A stretch of 64,000 nt of DNA from Kangiella spongicola (GTDB lineage Bacteria; Pseudomonadota; Gammaproteobacteria; Enterobacterales; Kangiellaceae). The notes below the pieces were generated by a model. That model did no database searches, had not been told where the DNA came from, and saw nothing but the letters and a program-made list of their open reading frames with translations. How positions within the stretch are numbered: position 1 is the first letter of the stretch; each line of letters opens with the position of its first letter. The stretch covers positions 310,001 through 374,000 of the forward strand of contig NZ_QICH01000003.1 of assembly GCF_003194565.2 (NCBI RefSeq). The letters run 5' to 3'. A program made the position numbers and the translations under genes. This document shows, piece after piece, positions 12,224 through 20,849 of this stretch.

Positions 12224-13113
12224 TTGATTTTTATATCCCCAATATGCCTTAACTCTGGGCAGTGTTGAAGCAGGTCACCTGGTGTAACAAACATTGATGA
12301 TTGGGCTTGAAGGATTGCTATTCCTTGCTTCGAGTCAGCTTTATCGATATCGACCTGCTGGCTAACACCATGCAGTACTTTTGCAAAGTCATGAACGACT
12401 TCCAGTAATTCATCTGCAACAGTTCCTGAAGCTAGTAATGCTTCATTGTTCATTGCTTCAAATAGCTCTTTAGCAAGCTCCTCGTCGCTAGCTTGTTCAG
12501 ACTGTAGAGATCCAAGCTGGCTAGCTTGTGGCTTATGTTTGAATGCTTTTTGCAATATGCTGGTGCGTGTGTTATCACTTTGTAGGTTGCCACTTTTAAT
12601 CGTTAGCTGAAATGCTTTTCCAGCTTCTTGATAGCACTCAAACACAAATTGCGAGCACACCATTGGATGTTTATCCGGGTACTTATGTTGGTTGATAGCG
12701 TTTAGGAGCCTTTCTGTAAGCCGCTTAAGGATTCGCATTATGACTTTTTGCGTGGTGTCGCTTGGTGTGAATTTCTTATAAAGCAGTAAAATTCCTAATA
12801 AATACAGGTTATTAGTTGCGTAGGGTGCTTCACCATTGAGGTATTGAGCAGCCACATCCATCACTGGTTTAAAATCATCAATAGGCTTGTTCAAGCGCAT
12901 GACGTGAACCGTTCGACCAGGGAAGCGCATAGTGGCTTCCGCAACACGAACCGCGGGGGGCGTTTCCTCAATCATTTTAGTTGGGATTTGATAGGTCATT
13001 GCTGCGTGGCTGACAGGGGCATCGGTTAGCCAAGTAATTGCTTTTGAAATCCAGCTACCTTCTTCAGCGGAGAATAGGAGAACATCTCCGGCTTGTAAGT
13101 CTCTAACGTGCAT
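12220..13113 (-). CDS. YiiX/YebB-like NlpC/P60-superfamily cysteine hydrolase
   Basis: A 297-residue protein with circularly permuted papain-like (NlpC/P60, YiiX-type) features. It starts LQAGDVLLFS, has a catalytic-type His in PVSHAAM (about residue 36) and the nucleophile-type Cys in HPMVCSQFVFECY (about 151). That His-before-Cys order is characteristic of the permuted members, which include amidases and acyl-thioester hydrolases. No signal peptide is visible, so it appears cytoplasmic. The region after about residue 200 is a helical extension I do not recognise. It is translationally coupled to the downstream 7TM diguanylate cyclase, so the two may act in one membrane signal or lipid pathway. 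That link is inference; the substrate is unknown. Confidence 0.75.
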   Translation of the reverse strand: MHVRDLQAGDVLLFSAEEGSWISKAITWLTDAPVSHAAMTYQIPTKMIEETPPAVRVAEATMRFPGRTVHVMRLNKPIDDFKPVMDVAAQYLNGEAPYATNNLYLLGILLLYKKFTPSDTTQKVIMRILKRLTERLLNAINQHKYPDKHPMVCSQFVFECYQEAGKAFQLTIKSGNLQSDNTRTSILQKAFKHKPQASQLGSLQSEQASDEELAKELFEAMNNEALLASGTVADELLEVVHDFAKVLHGVSQQVDIDKADSKQGIAILQAQSSMFVTPGDLLQHCPELRHIGDIKIK

Positions 13114-13235
13114 CGTAACTCCCTCTTTTTGCAGTTAATATAACGATTTACCGCAAAAAAGTATAGTATTTGTAAATGTCTAGCCATATAGATTAGCATA
13201 GGGTGTCAAGCACATACATTTGCAAAGGAGAACCT

Positions 13236-13814
13236 ATGCGCTTTTTAACGGCTATCATAGCCACTGCGGCTTTCACATTTATTGATACTTCGGTGCAAGC
13301 CGCTGGAGAGTTCAATGGTTGCAAAGACTATGATGTCTTTATCTTGCGTCACCTCGAAAAAGACAACGATGGGACGAAAGACCCTAGCTTAAGCAAACTA
13401 GGAAAAGAAAATGCTAAGAAACTGGCTGAGCTAACGCTATTTAGTAATATCGATCATGCTTTTTATACGCCATACAAAAGAACTTATGAGACTTTAGAGT
13501 TTATCGAGGCTGAGAAAAACGTTTACGATCCCAGTCAGCCACAACAACTTGTTCGAAAAGTCAAAGACGAGCATTGCGGGGAAACAGTTGTCATAGTAGG
13601 TCACTCAAATACAGTACCTGATCTTGTGTCGGCCTTTGGTGGCGCTTTTACTGTGAGCTATGCAGGGAAGAGTTTAGGTCAGACACCAAGCGTTAGTTTA
13701 AGCGAGAAGGATTATGGCAGTATTTTCAGGGTGACATTCCATAACGAAAGACTTCACCAGCAGTTATATCAGCTAAATCCAAAAGGGCAGACAAAGGTGC
13801 AGCTGAGAAAGTAG
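13236..13814 (+). CDS. Exported histidine phosphatase superfamily protein
   Basis: A 192-residue phosphatase of the phosphoglycerate mutase-like histidine phosphatase superfamily. The N-terminus (MRFLTAIIATAAFTF, then SVQAAG) looks like a signal peptide, so it is probably periplasmic. The phosphohistidine motif is LRHLEK (the family RHxxK-like form), and the second His is in VIVGHSNTV. ATG 13236 is preferred over an in-frame start 33 bp upstream because it has a strong AAAGGAGA site at the right distance and begins the signal peptide cleanly. The substrate cannot be told from sequence. It is convergent with rne and shares a bidirectional terminator with it. Confidence 0.82.
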   Translation: MRFLTAIIATAAFTFIDTSVQAAGEFNGCKDYDVFILRHLEKDNDGTKDPSLSKLGKENAKKLAELTLFSNIDHAFYTPYKRTYETLEFIEAEKNVYDPSQPQQLVRKVKDEHCGETVVIVGHSNTVPDLVSAFGGAFTVSYAGKSLGQTPSVSLSEKDYGSIFRVTFHNERLHQQLYQLNPKGQTKVQLRK

Positions 13815-13870
13815 TTCAAGAGAGGGTAGTGATTAACTCTTTCTACACCAGTCAAGTATGCTTTAGATAA

Positions 13871-13902
13871 AAAAAATCCCACGAATCACCGTGGGATTTT
13901 TT
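13871..13902. terminator. Bidirectional intrinsic terminator between histidine phosphatase gene and rne
   Basis: A 13-bp perfect stem (AAAAAATCCCACG with CGTGGGATTTTTT) around a 6-nt loop. The A-run and T-run make it functional on both strands. It lies exactly between the two convergent genes. Confidence 0.92.
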
Positions 13903-13914
13903 GTTCAGTTCTAT

Positions 13915-16900
13915 TTATGAACTCGTTTTTGCTGCCTGTGACGAACTTTGCTCACGCGAAGAGTCGCTAGCTGATTCCGTCACCTTATTGTCGAAACTAT
14001 AAGGTTGAGGCTTAAAAGCAATTGGCTCGATAGCTTCTAACGTTACGGCTTTTTTAGCCGGTGCGCTGGCTTGAAGTTCAACCTTCTGAGTTTCGGCTTT
14101 AACTGCAACCTTTGACTCAGTTTTCTTTGCTTCTTCGCTGCTCGCTTCGTTAGAGGCTGCTTGCGCCACTTCTTTTGACGCTTCCTCAGTTTCTTGAGAA
14201 TCAGTTTCTTGAGAATCAGCTTCTTGAGAATCAGCTTCTTGAGAATTAGCTGCTTGAGCAGTTTCTTTTGCCGTCTCGGCCTGAGTAGAAACCTGCTCCT
14301 TAGGTGAAGGCGCTTCTACCTTAGGTTGTGATTCCTTAGCTTCAGATTGTTTCTGCTCTAATGAGTCACTGGAGTTTGCAGTAGTTTGCACTGGCTCTGC
14401 TTTCTGCTCAGCCTTTGCTTCTACCGAAGCTTCCTGTTTTGCTACTGGCTTAGCTTCAGCTTTTTGCTCTGCTTTTTCCTGTGGCTCTGCAGTAGTTTGC
14501 TCAGTGTTATTGCCTTGATTATTTGCTACAACAGCACTTTCAGAAACTTCTGGAAGCTTTTCATTTTTCAATACTTCCGACAAAGTACGCTCTAATGACT
14601 TGTGAGCTTTATAGACCATGATGTCTTCTGGCTTTGCTTTAGTGCGACTTTGTTGCTTCTCTTGAGCTTGTGGCTTTTGGTTCTTAGCCTGTTGCTCTTG
14701 AGGTTTTGCTTGCTGAGTTTCTGGCTGTGGCTTAGCTTGAGGCTGCTTGTTTTCAACCTTAGCTTGTTCCACCGGCTTTTGCACTGACGCTAAACGCTCG
14801 GCACGTGATTTACGTGGCGGACGTTGCTCAACCGGTTGCTTTGCCTGTTGCTGCTGTGGCTTTTGCTGAGCGCGGTTGTTGTTACGGTTGTCCTGAGACT
14901 GGCCTTGCGCTTGGTTTTGAGTCTGCTGACGGTTGCCACCTTTTTGCTGTGGGCCACGGTTCTGCTGACCTTGCTTTTGCTGGCGATTGTCCTGCTTACG
15001 CTGCTCATGACCTTTGTTTCGGTTGTCTTGAGAACGATTGTCCTGAGAACGATTGTCCTGAGAACGATTGTCCTGACGATTTTCATTACGGCGGCGGTTG
15101 CCTTTGTAATTTGAATTACCACGACGGTTGTTTTTGTTTTGGCGATTGTCTTGACGACCTTTGCCTTTATAGTTTTTGCTGTGCTTTTTATTGCCTTTGC
15201 CTTTTTGTTTCTTTTTATCGTCACCAAAAAGGGCAGTCCACAAGCGTTTGAATAAGCTCGGCTTTTTCTTCTTCGCCTTTTTCTCTTTCTTTTTAGGCTT
15301 TTTGCTTGGCTCTGGAGGAGGTGAGCTATGCTTTAGGCCTTTAAGTGCTGGCTCGTCTATTGGCTGAACTGGTTGCATAGTGCTTTTTACCAATTCAGTC
15401 TCTGGCGGCTTACCAATTAAGCTGTAGCTGTTGTCTTCTAGCGTTTCGCCACCTTTTACGCGCAATACGTCGTAATGAGGTGTTTCCATGTGTGGGTTTG
15501 GAACGACAACTAAACGTACTTTTTGGCGTTTTTCAATTTGTTCGATTTTACGACGCTTTTCGTTTAATAAGAACGTAGCCACTTCTACAGGGAGTACTGC
15601 TTGTACTTCTGCAGTGGACTCTTTCATCGCTTCATCTTCCATCAAGCGTAAGATAGAAAGACCTAGCGAGTCTGTACCACGAATCACACCTGAGCCACTA
15701 CAGCGCGGACATACGTGCTGGCTTGATTCTTCTAGCGAAGGACGTAGACGCTGACGTGACATTTCAAGCAAACCAAAGCGAGAAATACGGCCGATTTGGA
15801 TACGCGCACGATCTCGTGCTACAGAGTTCTTCAGTACCTTCTCGACTTCACGTTGATTGCGAGGAGGTCCCATATCGATAAAGTCGATAACAATAAGGCC
15901 GCCAATGTCACGTAGACGTAATTGGCGAGCGATTTCTTCAGCAGCTTCTTTATTGGTGTGAAGAGCTGTCTCTTCAATATCACCACCTTTGGTTGCTTTT
16001 GCTGAGTTGATATCGATGGATAATAAGGCTTCCGTTTGATCGAAGACTACTGAGCCGCCAGATGGCAAGCGTACTTCACGTTGGAATGCGCTTTCAATTT
16101 GGCTCTCTACTTGGTAACGGTTAAATAATGGGATTTCGTCTTTATAAAACTTAACTTTTTGTACGAAATCAGGACGCTGATATTGAAGCTCAGTCTTAAT
16201 TCGATCATAAACTTCTTTGCGATCGACAATGATTTCGCCAATATCTGGGCGTAAATAATCACGGATAGCACGTGTGATAACGTCAGATTCTTGGGTAATT
16301 AGGAAAGGAGCAGGGCGACTATTAGCGACTTCTTTGATATTCTTCCAAAACTCTAACAAATACTTGAAATCATAATTGATTTCTTCAAGGCTCTTGCCAA
16401 CACCCGCAGTACGGACGATACAGCCCATACCTTTTGGTGTTTGCAGCTGGCCCATGATTTGCTTGAGTTCTGTACGCTCTTCACCTTCGATGCGACGAGA
16501 AATACCGCCAGCGCGAGGGTTGTTCGGCATTAAAACTAGGTAACTACCGGCCAAACTGACAGAAGTGGTCAAGGCTGCGCCTTTGTTACCGCGCTCTTCT
16601 TTATCAATCTGAACGATGATTTCTTGGCCTTCTTTCAAGGCATCTTTGATGGTAGGGCGACCTTTGCTAGGCGGGTTGTGCATGTACTCGCGGGCAACTT
16701 CCTTTAAAGGTAGGAAGCCATGCCTTTCGGCTCCATAATCAACAAAAGCTGCTTCAAGGCTTGGCTCAATACGAGTCACTTTGCCTTTGTAGATGTTGCC
16801 TTTCTTTTGTTCTCTTCCCGCTAACTCGATATCTAAATCATATAAACGCTGGCCATCGACCATCGCTACACGCAACTCTTCGTTATGATTAGTTGCGTTA

Positions 16901-16917
16901 ATTAACATACGTCTCAT
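13915..16917 (-). CDS. rne: Ribonuclease E
   Basis: RNase E, 1000 residues, the essential endoribonuclease that starts mRNA decay and matures rRNA and tRNA. The catalytic half (about 1-520) has an S1 domain, the metal-binding aspartates in [12 protein letters not shown] and [10 protein letters not shown], and the Zn-link CPRC (403-406). The tail is disordered and low-complexity. It contains an amphipathic segment [12 protein letters not shown] (about 553-564) that resembles the membrane-targeting helix of E. coli RNase E, an Arg/Asn/Gln-rich RNA-binding stretch with QDNRS repeats, and a Glu/Gln/Ala-rich part with [10 protein letters not shown] repeats. A conserved-looking C-terminal motif ([13 protein letters not shown]) could bind a degradosome partner. 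It is read divergently from rluC behind a long structured leader. Confidence 0.97.
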   Translation of the reverse strand: MRRMLINATNHNEELRVAMVDGQRLYDLDIELAGREQKKGNIYKGKVTRIEPSLEAAFVDYGAERHGFLPLKEVAREYMHNPPSKGRPTIKDALKEGQEIIVQIDKEERGNKGAALTTSVSLAGSYLVLMPNNPRAGGISRRIEGEERTELKQIMGQLQTPKGMGCIVRTAGVGKSLEEINYDFKYLLEFWKNIKEVANSRPAPFLITQESDVITRAIRDYLRPDIGEIIVDRKEVYDRIKTELQYQRPDFVQKVKFYKDEIPLFNRYQVESQIESAFQREVRLPSGGSVVFDQTEALLSIDINSAKATKGGDIEETALHTNKEAAEEIARQLRLRDIGGLIVIDFIDMGPPRNQREVEKVLKNSVARDRARIQIGRISRFGLLEMSRQRLRPSLEESSQHVCPRCSGSGVIRGTDSLGLSILRLMEDEAMKESTAEVQAVLPVEVATFLLNEKRRKIEQIEKRQKVRLVVVPNPHMETPHYDVLRVKGGETLEDNSYSLIGKPPETELVKSTMQPVQPIDEPALKGLKHSSPPPEPSKKPKKKEKKAKKKKPSLFKRLWTALFGDDKKKQKGKGNKKHSKNYKGKGRQDNRQNKNNRRGNSNYKGNRRRNENRQDNRSQDNRSQDNRSQDNRNKGHEQRKQDNRQQKQGQQNRGPQQKGGNRQQTQNQAQGQSQDNRNNNRAQQKPQQQQAKQPVEQRPPRKSRAERLASVQKPVEQAKVENKQPQAKPQPETQQAKPQEQQAKNQKPQAQEKQQSRTKAKPEDIMVYKAHKSLERTLSEVLKNEKLPEVSESAVVANNQGNNTEQTTAEPQEKAEQKAEAKPVAKQEASVEAKAEQKAEPVQTTANSSDSLEQKQSEAKESQPKVEAPSPKEQVSTQAETAKETAQAANSQEADSQEADSQETDSQETEEASKEVAQAASNEASSEEAKKTESKVAVKAETQKVELQASAPAKKAVTLEAIEPIAFKPQPYSFDNKVTESASDSSREQSSSQAAKTSS
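14190..14249. repeat. In-gene tandem 15-bp repeat (rne tail, [10 protein letters not shown])
   Basis: Four tandem copies of a 15-bp unit (TTTCTTGAGAATCAG and close variants) encode the pentapeptide repeat SQE(A/T)D in the disordered tail of RNase E. The period is a multiple of three, so copy-number change would not shift the frame. Confidence 0.85.
15021..15077. repeat. In-gene tandem 15-bp repeat (rne tail, QDNRS)
   Basis: Nearly four tandem copies of a 15-bp unit (GATTGTCCTGAGAAC) encode QDNRS repeats in the basic RNA-binding part of the RNase E tail. The longer antisense reading frames across this region are shadows of the biased composition. Confidence 0.85.
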
Positions 16918-17382
16918 TGTATAAAAACTCTCTTTTTAAACCGCGAACACAGTGAGAGTGAGAACAGAAATCTTAGGAATAGGCTTAGGTTTACCGTCTA
17001 ACTTGTTGTTTAGACAATAGTTTCCTTGCTTAATTGTGACAAACTTCTTGCGACTAAAAAGTCCTTCATTACAGTCTTTCCACGCTTAAAATTAACCAGT
17101 TATTTCCCGCTTGGCTATTTTATGTCTTACCGCTTTTGTGCATAAAAGAAGCCAAACCAACCGAGTCTTAGAATAATTTCAGACTCTACTATTCTGTTAC
17201 TTCACCGTCTTCGGTGTTAATACTTAAATTCTTTTGGGGCGTTGGTATAACCAGGCGTTAATAACAATATGTTTACGCTTTCTGGGTTTACATCCTTCAC
17301 CAAAGGTTGAGGCACTATTCATGATTGGCTTTGTTCTTTAACCAATTGCCTCACTTATCATCGGAACTCTATTTAGTCCCGT
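16918..17382 (-). promoter_or_regulatory. Long structured 5' leader of rne
   Basis: About 465 nt separate the inferred rne start site from its ATG, with no gene in between. Five inverted repeats can form hairpins in the transcript: 16996-17015 (GTCTAA/TTAGAC), 17111-17155 (TTGGCT/AGCCAA with TTATG/CATAA inside), 17163-17186 (GAGTCT/AGACTC), 17203-17216 (CACCG/CGGTG, tetraloop TCTT) and 17308-17353 (TGAGGCA/TGCCTCA with ATTGG/CCAAT inside). In E. coli a structured rne leader lets RNase E shorten its own mRNA. A similar feedback role is likely here by position and form, although I cannot show homology to the enterobacterial rne5 element by eye. Confidence 0.65.
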
Positions 17383-17388
17383 GGGGGC

Positions 17389-17417
17389 ATTATAAACAGA
17401 TAATTCTTATCCTACAA
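17389..17417 (-). promoter_or_regulatory. Sigma-70-type promoter of rne
   Basis: Read on the minus strand: -35 TTGTAG (17417-17412), a 17-bp spacer and a perfect -10 TATAAT (17394-17389). The inferred start is near 17382. It lies within the 611-bp rne/rluC spacer. Confidence 0.75.
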
Positions 17418-17515
17418 TCTTTAATAGGTTTAAGTTCTTGATTTGTTTTCATTATCATGTAGTCATTGTCGAACAGCTGGGGTGTTTTAAGGTGTTGTTA
17501 TTGTGCGTTTTAGGG

Positions 17516-17521
17516 TATAGT
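17516..17521 (+). promoter_or_regulatory. -10 element of rluC, seven bases before its ATG
   Basis: TATAGT is separated from the rluC ATG (17529) by seven bases, so a transcript from it would start at or within a base or two of the ATG. The -35 is weak: TTGTTA at 17495-17500 would leave only a 15-bp spacer, while GTGTTG gives 18 bp. No Shine-Dalgarno is present before the ATG. Confidence 0.45.
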
Positions 17522-17528
17522 TCCGCCG

Positions 17529-18485
17529 ATGAGTAATGATTCCCGCCCGAAAGTTAGATTTGTTGAAATCAGTGCCGAAGAAGAAGGGCAGCGCATTGAT
17601 AATTATCTAGTTAAAACGCTAAAAGGCGTTCCCAAGTCGCGTATCTATAAGATGTTGCGTAAAGGTGAAGTACGTGTCAATAAAGGGCGTGTGAAAGCCG
17701 AATATAAAATCGAAGCCGGTGATACGGTTAGAATTCCGCCTGTACAAACCGCGCAGCGCGAGCAAGAAGTTCCGGTTAAGTTAAACGTAGTACAGTCGCT
17801 TGAAGACGCTATTATCTTTGAAGACGATCGCATCATTGTCCTTAATAAGCCATCAGGTATGGCTGTGCATGGCGGTAGCGGCATGAGTTTTGGCGTTATT
17901 GAAGCACTTCGCGCGTTACGTCCAGGCGCGCCATTTCTTGAGCTCGTGCATCGCCTAGATCGTGATACATCGGGCTGTTTGATGATCGCAAAGCGTCGTA
18001 GCACTTTGCGCTATATCCATAAACAATTACAAGAAAAGAAGATTACCAAGCGTTATTGGGCATTAGTTCAAGGTCACTGGCCGGCTAAGCAGAAGTTTGT
18101 CGATGCACCGCTTAGAAAGTTCCAAGTTAAGTCTGGCGAGCGACTGGTTCGAGTTAGTGATGATGGTAAGGCCTGCTTAACGAGCTTTCGTGTAGTCGAG
18201 CGCTTTAAAGACTTGACCTTAGTGTCGGCGGAACCTATTACGGGGCGTACTCACCAAATTCGTGTGCATGCACAGTCTGTTGGTTGTAGCTTGATAGGTG
18301 ATGACAAATATGGTGATGATAGTTTAAATCAACAGTTTAAGCGTGAAGGCTTATGTGAACGGCTTTTCTTGCATGCTTATTCGCTGCAATTTAAGGTGCG
18401 TCCTGATGATAAGGAGCGGATAAAGGTCGAAGCTCCTTTACCAGAAGATCTCCAGCATACAGTCAATCAACTGCGGAAACTGTAA
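17529..18485 (+). CDS. rluC: 23S rRNA pseudouridine synthase RluC
   Basis: A 318-residue pseudouridine synthase of the RluA/RluC/RluD family, normal length. An N-terminal S4 RNA-binding domain (about 18-80) is followed by the catalytic domain. The nucleophile is Asp144 in HRLDRDTSG, and the GRTHQIRVH motif is present. RluC modifies 23S rRNA at positions 955, 2504 and 2580 (E. coli numbering). Being divergent from rne and followed by a HAD phosphatase gene is the standard arrangement in pseudomonads, which supports RluC over RluD. The ATG has no ribosome-binding site and lies right after a -10-like hexamer. Confidence 0.93.
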   Translation: MSNDSRPKVRFVEISAEEEGQRIDNYLVKTLKGVPKSRIYKMLRKGEVRVNKGRVKAEYKIEAGDTVRIPPVQTAQREQEVPVKLNVVQSLEDAIIFEDDRIIVLNKPSGMAVHGGSGMSFGVIEALRALRPGAPFLELVHRLDRDTSGCLMIAKRRSTLRYIHKQLQEKKITKRYWALVQGHWPAKQKFVDAPLRKFQVKSGERLVRVSDDGKACLTSFRVVERFKDLTLVSAEPITGRTHQIRVHAQSVGCSLIGDDKYGDDSLNQQFKREGLCERLFLHAYSLQFKVRPDDKERIKVEAPLPEDLQHTVNQLRKL

Positions 18486-18490
18486 CTTTT

Positions 18491-19129
18491 ATGCTTACTC
18501 TCGAAACACCGCTAATCGTCTTTGACTGGGATGGAACCTTGATGGATTCGACTGGGCGAATCGTTTCTGCCATGCAGACAACTGCTAGAAATCTAAAGTT
18601 ACCAGTGCCGAGTGACGATGAAGTACGTTCAATTATTGGCTTGAGTTTGAGCAATTGTTACCGACTGCTATTTCCGGGCGTTGATGACCATGATTGGATC
18701 ACCGAGGAATATCGTTATCAATATGTTGATGGCGATAAAACGCCTAGTCCAGTATTCGAAGGTGTCGAAGAGGTTTTAACGAGCTTAAAAGAGCAGGGTT
18801 ATTACCTGACTGTGGCGACAGGTAAAGCACGACATGGCTTAGATCGTGTTTTGGATGAGTCGAAACTCAGGCATTTCTTTGATAAAACAATTGCCAGCGA
18901 TGAGTCGAACAGTAAGCCCGATCCGGCAATGTTGCATACATTAATGAAACATTTTGCGCTAAAGCCAGATCAAACCGTGATGGTGGGCGATACCATCCAT
19001 GATCTGAAGATGGCACAGAATGCGGGTTCTCATGGTGTCGCTGTAACTTACGGGGCGCACAGCGTTGATTCTCTAAAAAAACACGCCCCGATTGCGATTA
19101 TTGACGATATCCGTCAATTAATAGAATAG
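18491..19129 (+). CDS. HAD-family phosphatase (Gph/PgmB-like)
   Basis: A 212-residue HAD hydrolase. Motif I is FDWDGTLMDS (about 11-20), with nucleophile Asp12 and acid/base Asp14. Motif II is TVATGKA (about 104-110), the conserved Lys lies in SKPDP, and motif IV is MVGDTIHD. A helical cap of subfamily I lies between motifs I and II. Many relatives are annotated as phosphoglycolate phosphatase, but the true substrate is unknown. It starts five bases after rluC and is surely co-transcribed with it. The gene ends four bases from the end of the convergent peroxiredoxin gene. Confidence 0.88.
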   Translation: MLTLETPLIVFDWDGTLMDSTGRIVSAMQTTARNLKLPVPSDDEVRSIIGLSLSNCYRLLFPGVDDHDWITEEYRYQYVDGDKTPSPVFEGVEEVLTSLKEQGYYLTVATGKARHGLDRVLDESKLRHFFDKTIASDESNSKPDPAMLHTLMKHFALKPDQTVMVGDTIHDLKMAQNAGSHGVAVTYGAHSVDSLKKHAPIAIIDDIRQLIE

Positions 19130-19133
19130 AAGC

Positions 19134-19661
19134 CTATCCCGCTAATTCCCTTTGCAATGATTTAAGCTTTTCTAAAACTTCTTCGGCGTGAGTATCAGGA
19201 TCAACATCTTCGTAGTGATACACAATATTGCCACTTGGGTCGATGATAAAGGTTTCGCGCGAAGCGTATTCCATCGGGCCAAATCCAGCCAATACTTTAT
19301 AAGCTGTGCTAGCTTCTTGGTCGACGTCCGCTAGGATGGTGAAAGGTAACTTGTAAGCGCTTGAGAAATCATTATGCGAGCTGACATCGTCTAAGGAAAT
19401 GCCAACGATTTCGGCGTTTAACGCTTGATATTCTTGATATTTATCCCTAAAGTTTTTTGCTTCTGTTGTGCAGCCTGGTGTGTCGTCTTTCGGATAAAAA
19501 TACAACACCAACCATTGCCCTTTATAGTCTTTTAGGCTTTTACTGTCGCCATTTTGATCATCCAATGTGAAATCTGGAGCTAGCGCCCCGACCCAGTTCG
19601 AGCTAGCAACGACGCTGAATGATAAAACTAAGCTTAAAACTAAAAATATAATGCGTGACAT
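19134..19661 (-). CDS. Exported peroxiredoxin of the BCP/PrxQ type
   Basis: A 175-residue thiol peroxidase. The first 20 residues (MSRIIFLVLSLVLSFSVVAS) form a signal peptide, so the enzyme acts in the periplasm, unlike cytoplasmic E. coli Bcp. The peroxidatic Cys64 is in the canonical TPGCTTEA. The residue five positions later, a Cys in many BCPs, is Lys here, and no other Cys follows, so it should work as a 1-Cys enzyme that needs an external thiol donor. The C-terminal FIIDPSGNIVYHYEDV is typical of the family. It stands alone, convergent with the HAD gene. Confidence 0.9.
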   Translation of the reverse strand: MSRIIFLVLSLVLSFSVVASSNWVGALAPDFTLDDQNGDSKSLKDYKGQWLVLYFYPKDDTPGCTTEAKNFRDKYQEYQALNAEIVGISLDDVSSHNDFSSAYKLPFTILADVDQEASTAYKVLAGFGPMEYASRETFIIDPSGNIVYHYEDVDPDTHAEEVLEKLKSLQRELAG

Positions 19662-19754
19662 ACGGTTACCATTTTTTAGAAAGGTGTATTGGTGTAGGAT
19701 AACAAAATCTCATCAATTTTGTGTGAATAAAGCCATTCTACTAAGGACTCCTTA

Positions 19755-20297
19755 ATGGACTTATTTGATGTAATTAAGATCCCTGTTCTACAAACCGAAC
19801 GCCTAGTTCTTAGGTCTTATCAAGAAAATGACTTAGAACCCTATTACGAGATGATGGCCGATCCTAATATCACCCGATATTTGGTGCCTGGAATTCCTAT
19901 GTCTCGACGTGAAGCATGGCGCAGCATCGCTGGTATGGCAGGGCACTGGGTTATTCGAGGCCATGGTCAATGGGCAATCGAAGAGAAAGAAACCGGTGAT
20001 TTTGTCGGTCGCTGCGGCATTATCGAGCCAGAAGGCTGGCCTGGGAAAGAGCTAGGTTGGGTCTTGCATCCCAAAGCTTGGGGCAAGGGTTATGCCACCG
20101 AAGCGGCTAAAGCCGCGCTTGATCATGCTTTCAAAGTAATGCGACTTGAGAAAATTATCAGTTTGATTCAACCGGGTAATGATGCTTCGGTTGCTGTAGC
20201 TAGTCGGATTGGTGAAAAACTAGAAGAACGAATCACGGTTTTTGAGAAAGAAGCTGATGTTTATTCGATTACGGCAAAAGAATATTACTCTAACTAG
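19755..20297 (+). CDS. GNAT-family N-acetyltransferase (RimJ/RimL-like)
   Basis: A 180-residue acetyltransferase of the GNAT superfamily, RimJ/RimL-like subgroup. It begins with the typical [19 protein letters not shown] and has the acetyl-CoA site [17 protein letters not shown] (motif A, about 94-110), then the [17 protein letters not shown] strand-helix. Members acetylate the N-termini of ribosomal proteins, antibiotics or metabolites, and the substrate is not evident. A good AAGGA site precedes the ATG. It heads a run of small genes (GNAT, macrodomain, kinase) spaced 22-26 bp, probably one transcript. Confidence 0.85.
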   Translation: MDLFDVIKIPVLQTERLVLRSYQENDLEPYYEMMADPNITRYLVPGIPMSRREAWRSIAGMAGHWVIRGHGQWAIEEKETGDFVGRCGIIEPEGWPGKELGWVLHPKAWGKGYATEAAKAALDHAFKVMRLEKIISLIQPGNDASVAVASRIGEKLEERITVFEKEADVYSITAKEYYSN

Positions 20298-20323
20298 ACG
20301 ATTTAACGGGTGCAGAAGCGAAT

Positions 20324-20827
20324 ATGAAACTGGACTCAGGTGACATTACTCAATTGACAGTTGACGCCATAATAAACGCTGCCAATAAATCTTTGCTCGG
20401 CGGCGGTGGCGTTGATGGCGCTATTCACCGCGCCGCGGGGCCATTGTTACTCAAGGAGTGTGAATCTCTAGGAGGCTGTGAAACTGGTCAAGCCAAAGTC
20501 ACCAAAGGCTATAACTTAGCCGCGAAATACATTATTCATACGGTTGGCCCTATCTGGAAAGGTGGCGAAGCTAGTGAAGCAGAGCTTCTCGCTAGCTGTT
20601 ACCGTGAGTCTTTAAAGCTCGCCGACACGCACAATATTAACACCATCGCGTTTCCTTGCATCAGCACCGGTATCTATGGCTTCCCTAAGCAAGCGGCCGC
20701 CGAAATTGCCATTTCTACCTGCAAATCATATCTTGTAGATACGGGTTCTGAGATTGATATAACCTTTTGTTGTTTTGGTGAAGAAGATATCGAAATTTAT
20801 AAAAAGCTTCTTAATCGAGCTGCTTAA
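20324..20827 (+). CDS. Macrodomain protein, O-acetyl-ADP-ribose deacetylase (YmdB-like)
   Basis: A single macrodomain of 167 residues. The ligand loop [22 protein letters not shown] (near residues 20-41) and the second loop [14 protein letters not shown] match the MacroD/YmdB class, which removes ADP-ribose from acidic residues and deacetylates O-acetyl-ADP-ribose. The catalytic Asn and Asp of the class are visible in NAAN and GVDGAIH. It sits 26 bp after the GNAT gene and 22 bp before the fructosamine kinase gene. The grouping hints at repair or removal of damaged or modified metabolites and proteins, but this is inference. Confidence 0.92.
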   Translation: MKLDSGDITQLTVDAIINAANKSLLGGGGVDGAIHRAAGPLLLKECESLGGCETGQAKVTKGYNLAAKYIIHTVGPIWKGGEASEAELLASCYRESLKLADTHNINTIAFPCISTGIYGFPKQAAAEIAISTCKSYLVDTGSEIDITFCCFGEEDIEIYKKLLNRAA

Positions 20828-20849
20828 TAGAGGTTCTTAATAAAGAGCT

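Noticed and set aside
15021-15077. Short direct repeats that could look like a CRISPR array
   Set aside because: The repeats are 15 bp, tandem without spacers, in frame, and encode QDNRS; no cas gene is present.
14790-15251. Several long reading frames on both strands inside the rne tail
   Set aside because: They are shadows produced by the repetitive, biased composition of the RNase E tail; the proteins are monotonous and have no start signals.
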